A DNA stretch of 38,166 nucleotides from Gammaproteobacteria bacterium (GTDB taxonomy: Bacteria; Pseudomonadota; Gammaproteobacteria; Steroidobacterales; PWYM01), in contig SKYU01000211.1 in the NCBI GenBank assembly GCA_007127715.1, positions 1-38,166 of the forward strand, in the 5' to 3' direction. A program made the position numbers and the translations under genes. The notes beneath the pieces were generated by a model. That model had not been told where the DNA came from. It was given only the letters and a program-made list of their open reading frames with translations, and ran no database searches. Positions 36,093 to 38,166 of the stretch are shown here, piece by piece; within the stretch, counting starts at the first letter, position 1, and every line of letters starts with the position of its first letter.

Positions 36093-37241
36093 ATGCGTTT
36101 TCCGATCATCGTGGTTACCGGTCTCATGGTCGTTGCCTCTGCAGGCCTCACTGCCGTCTCAGAGGCGGCAGTGCTGCCGGAGGAGCGGATCGACGTGATG
36201 TACCACTACTATGATGGTGGCGGCATCACGGTCGAGGGTCCGTCGGTGCTGGTTCGCAAGCAGTTCGGCGAGAGTTTCTCGGTGCAGGGCAAGTACCATG
36301 TCGACACGATCTCGGGTGCTTCGATCGACGTCATCACGACGGCGAGCCCCTATCGCGAAGAACGCACCGAAATCGCCGGCACGGTCGATTACCTGCGGGG
36401 CGACACCCTGTTGAGCTTCGGTGTGGTCCGCAGCGACGAAAACGACTACAAGGGCCGGTCGTTCAATATCGGCGTCAGCCAGGAAGTGTTCGCGGCGATG
36501 ACCACGCTCAGCATGGGCTATGTGCGGGGGTCGGACGAGATCGGCAGGACCGGTGAGCCGGACTTTCTGGAAGAACTGGACCGACACTCCTGGCGACTGG
36601 GTGTGACGCAGGTCGTGACCCGGAACATGCTGGCTGAGCTCTCGTTCGAGACCATTACCGACAAGGGGTTTCTCAACAACCCGTATCGGCAGGTCAGGTA
36701 TCTGGATCCTGAACCTGGCCGGGGGTATAGCTTCCAGCCTGAGGTCTATCCGCGGCGCCGGACCAGCAACGCGGTGGCCCTGCGTACCCGCTATCACCTG
36801 CCCTACCGGGCAGCTGTGCACGCGGAATACCGGTACTTCAGCGACGACTGGGGCATCGATGCGCATGCGGCCAGGATCGGCTACACGCACGCCACGCTGC
36901 CGCGGCTCATTCTCGACATCCAGTACCGCTATTACACCCAGGGGGCCGCGGATTTCTGGAGTGACCTGTATCCGTTCCGCAGTGCGCAGAATTTTCTGGC
37001 CCGGGACAAGGAACTCAGCCGCTATGACAGCCACGCGGTGCGTCTCGGGGTGAGTTACGACCTGCTGAGATCGCGCATGGCGTTCATCGAGCGCGGCACA
37101 GTGAATTTCGTCTATGACTGGATCACCGCGGACTACCGCGACTTCCGCGACCTTCGAGTCAGCGCCGAATCTCCCGGCGAAGAACCGACCTACAGCCTGT
37201 CCGCGAACGTGTTCCAACTGTACTTTTCATTCTGGTTCTGA
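36093..37241 (+). CDS. DUF3570 outer-membrane protein
   Basis: IDVMYHYYDGGGITVEGPSVLVRKQFGESFSVQGKYHVDTISGASIDVITTASPYREERTE; beta-rich, ends YFSFWF. Confidence 0.9.
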   Translation: MRFPIIVVTGLMVVASAGLTAVSEAAVLPEERIDVMYHYYDGGGITVEGPSVLVRKQFGESFSVQGKYHVDTISGASIDVITTASPYREERTEIAGTVDYLRGDTLLSFGVVRSDENDYKGRSFNIGVSQEVFAAMTTLSMGYVRGSDEIGRTGEPDFLEELDRHSWRLGVTQVVTRNMLAELSFETITDKGFLNNPYRQVRYLDPEPGRGYSFQPEVYPRRRTSNAVALRTRYHLPYRAAVHAEYRYFSDDWGIDAHAARIGYTHATLPRLILDIQYRYYTQGAADFWSDLYPFRSAQNFLARDKELSRYDSHAVRLGVSYDLLRSRMAFIERGTVNFVYDWITADYRDFRDLRVSAESPGEEPTYSLSANVFQLYFSFWF

Positions 37242-37255
37242 CCCGATCGCTTCAA

Positions 37256-37897
37256 TCAATCGCCCCACAGTTCGTTCAGCCGGCGGTCGCGGCCGCAGTT
37301 GAAGCGGTAGAAGCGGTATCGCACCGGGTTCTTGCGGTAATAGCCCTGGTGATATTCTTCGGCGGGATAGAAGGCGGTGCGATCTCGGATGGGGGTGACG
37401 ATGGGACGGTCGAATCGGCCCGAATCCTCCAGTTCTGCGAGAGAGGCTTCGGCCAGGGTGCGCTGTGCCTCGTCAGCCACGAAAATCCCCGTGAGGTACG
37501 CCTCGCCCCGGTCGCAGAACTGGCCGCCGTCATCCAGTGGGTCGACATTTCGCCAGAACACCTCGAGCAGGCGTGCGTAATCGACGACCGCAGGGTTGTA
37601 GACCACCTTGACCGCCTCTACATGGCCCGTGCCGCCGCGTACCACCTGCTGGTAACTGGGGTTGGAGACATGGCCACCGATGAAGCCCGAGGTAGTGGAG
37701 ATGACGCCATCCAGCGCATCGAACGGAGGCTCCATACACCAGAAACAGCCACCGGCGAAGACTGCGCTGGCGTGGGTCTCATCGGGCTGCGGGGTCGCGC
37801 TGCCCGAAGCTGACGGCAGGCTGGCACCCAGCATGAGCAGGCCGAGCGCGCCCGCGGCGATGACCAACCACTGTCTGACTGAGGGTCCCGTGATCAT
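37256..37897 (-). CDS. msrA: peptide-methionine (S)-S-oxide reductase, exported
   Basis: Hydrophobic leader QWLVIAAGALGLLMLGASLPSASG; AVFAGGCFWCMEPPFDALDGVISTTSGFIGGHVSNPSYQQV. Confidence 0.95.
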   Translation of the reverse strand: MITGPSVRQWLVIAAGALGLLMLGASLPSASGSATPQPDETHASAVFAGGCFWCMEPPFDALDGVISTTSGFIGGHVSNPSYQQVVRGGTGHVEAVKVVYNPAVVDYARLLEVFWRNVDPLDDGGQFCDRGEAYLTGIFVADEAQRTLAEASLAELEDSGRFDRPIVTPIRDRTAFYPAEEYHQGYYRKNPVRYRFYRFNCGRDRRLNELWGD

Positions 37898-38166
37898 CCG
37901 CGCAGCTCCGGCAGGGGCTGGTCGCCGGGTACGAACGTCAGTGCAACGCCATTATTGCACCAGCGCTTGCCAGTCGGTCGCGGTCCATCGTTGAACACGT
38001 GACCCTGATGGCCACCGCAGCGCGCGCAGTGGTATTCGGTTCTGGGGATGATCAGGCGGAAATCGCGTTTCGTGCCGATGTGAGCCTCGATGGCCGCCCA
38101 GAAACTCGGCCAGCCCGTGCCGCTGTCGTACTTGGTGGAGGACTCGAAAAGGGGCAGGTGACAGGC
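37894..38166 (-). CDS. msrB: peptide-methionine (R)-S-oxide reductase, partial (5' end beyond window)
   Basis: Translated - strand: ACHLPLFESSTKYDSGTGWPSFWAAIEAHIGTKRDFRLIIPRTEYHCARCGGHQGHVFNDGPRPTGKRWCNNGVALTFVPGDQPLPELRG*; ATGA overlap with msrA. Confidence 0.95.
   Translation of the reverse strand, partial: ACHLPLFESSTKYDSGTGWPSFWAAIEAHIGTKRDFRLIIPRTEYHCARCGGHQGHVFNDGPRPTGKRWCNNGVALTFVPGDQPLPELRG

Noticed and set aside
36159-37217. 352-aa - strand ORF opposite DUF3570
   Set aside because: Shadow ORF; + strand product matches DUF3570.
1-38166. CRISPR arrays, tRNA/rRNA genes, insertion sequences, phage genes
   Set aside because: No regularly spaced repeats, cloverleaf-like segments, transposase motifs or phage structural genes were recognised by eye.

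Overview
38.2 kb of GC-rich bacterial chromosome, gammaproteobacterial in flavour (UPF0149/YecA, HiPIP, sigma32-type promoter; organism not determinable here). About 32 coding regions are supported. The left two thirds is mostly housekeeping or accessory: AI-2E transporter-like protein, Tat-exported nitrilase-fold protein, FHA coiled-coil protein plus Ycf46-like AAA+ ATPase, thioesterase, lipoproteins, Hsp20, DmdC-like acyl-CoA dehydrogenase, FolE plus ZrgA-like DUF2796, CFA-synthase-like methyltransferase, HiPIP, UPF0149, DUF432 plus MscS, rhodanese, BtuF-like protein, HAD-GH65 fusion plus USP, a frameshifted tandem-PAS gene and an MDR oxidoreductase. The right third (about 24.2-37.2 kb) is the most interesting part: two divergent gene arrays. 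The left arm encodes a methyltransferase with N2227-like features, a Tat-exported DUF1501-like protein, a LamG di-heme cytochrome lipoprotein and a DUF1588-like mono-heme protein. The right arm encodes a hydrazine-synthase-alpha-like di-heme lipoprotein, an SH3 plus beta-barrel protein, a second outer-membrane barrel, TlpA, a DUF4266 small lipoprotein with a GGAGGGCGCN tail, and a DUF3570 barrel with a DTISGAS motif. Exported MsrA and MsrB follow. I propose this as a candidate uncharacterised cell-surface redox system; its function is inference. All family calls come from reading motifs by eye; no database search was run.
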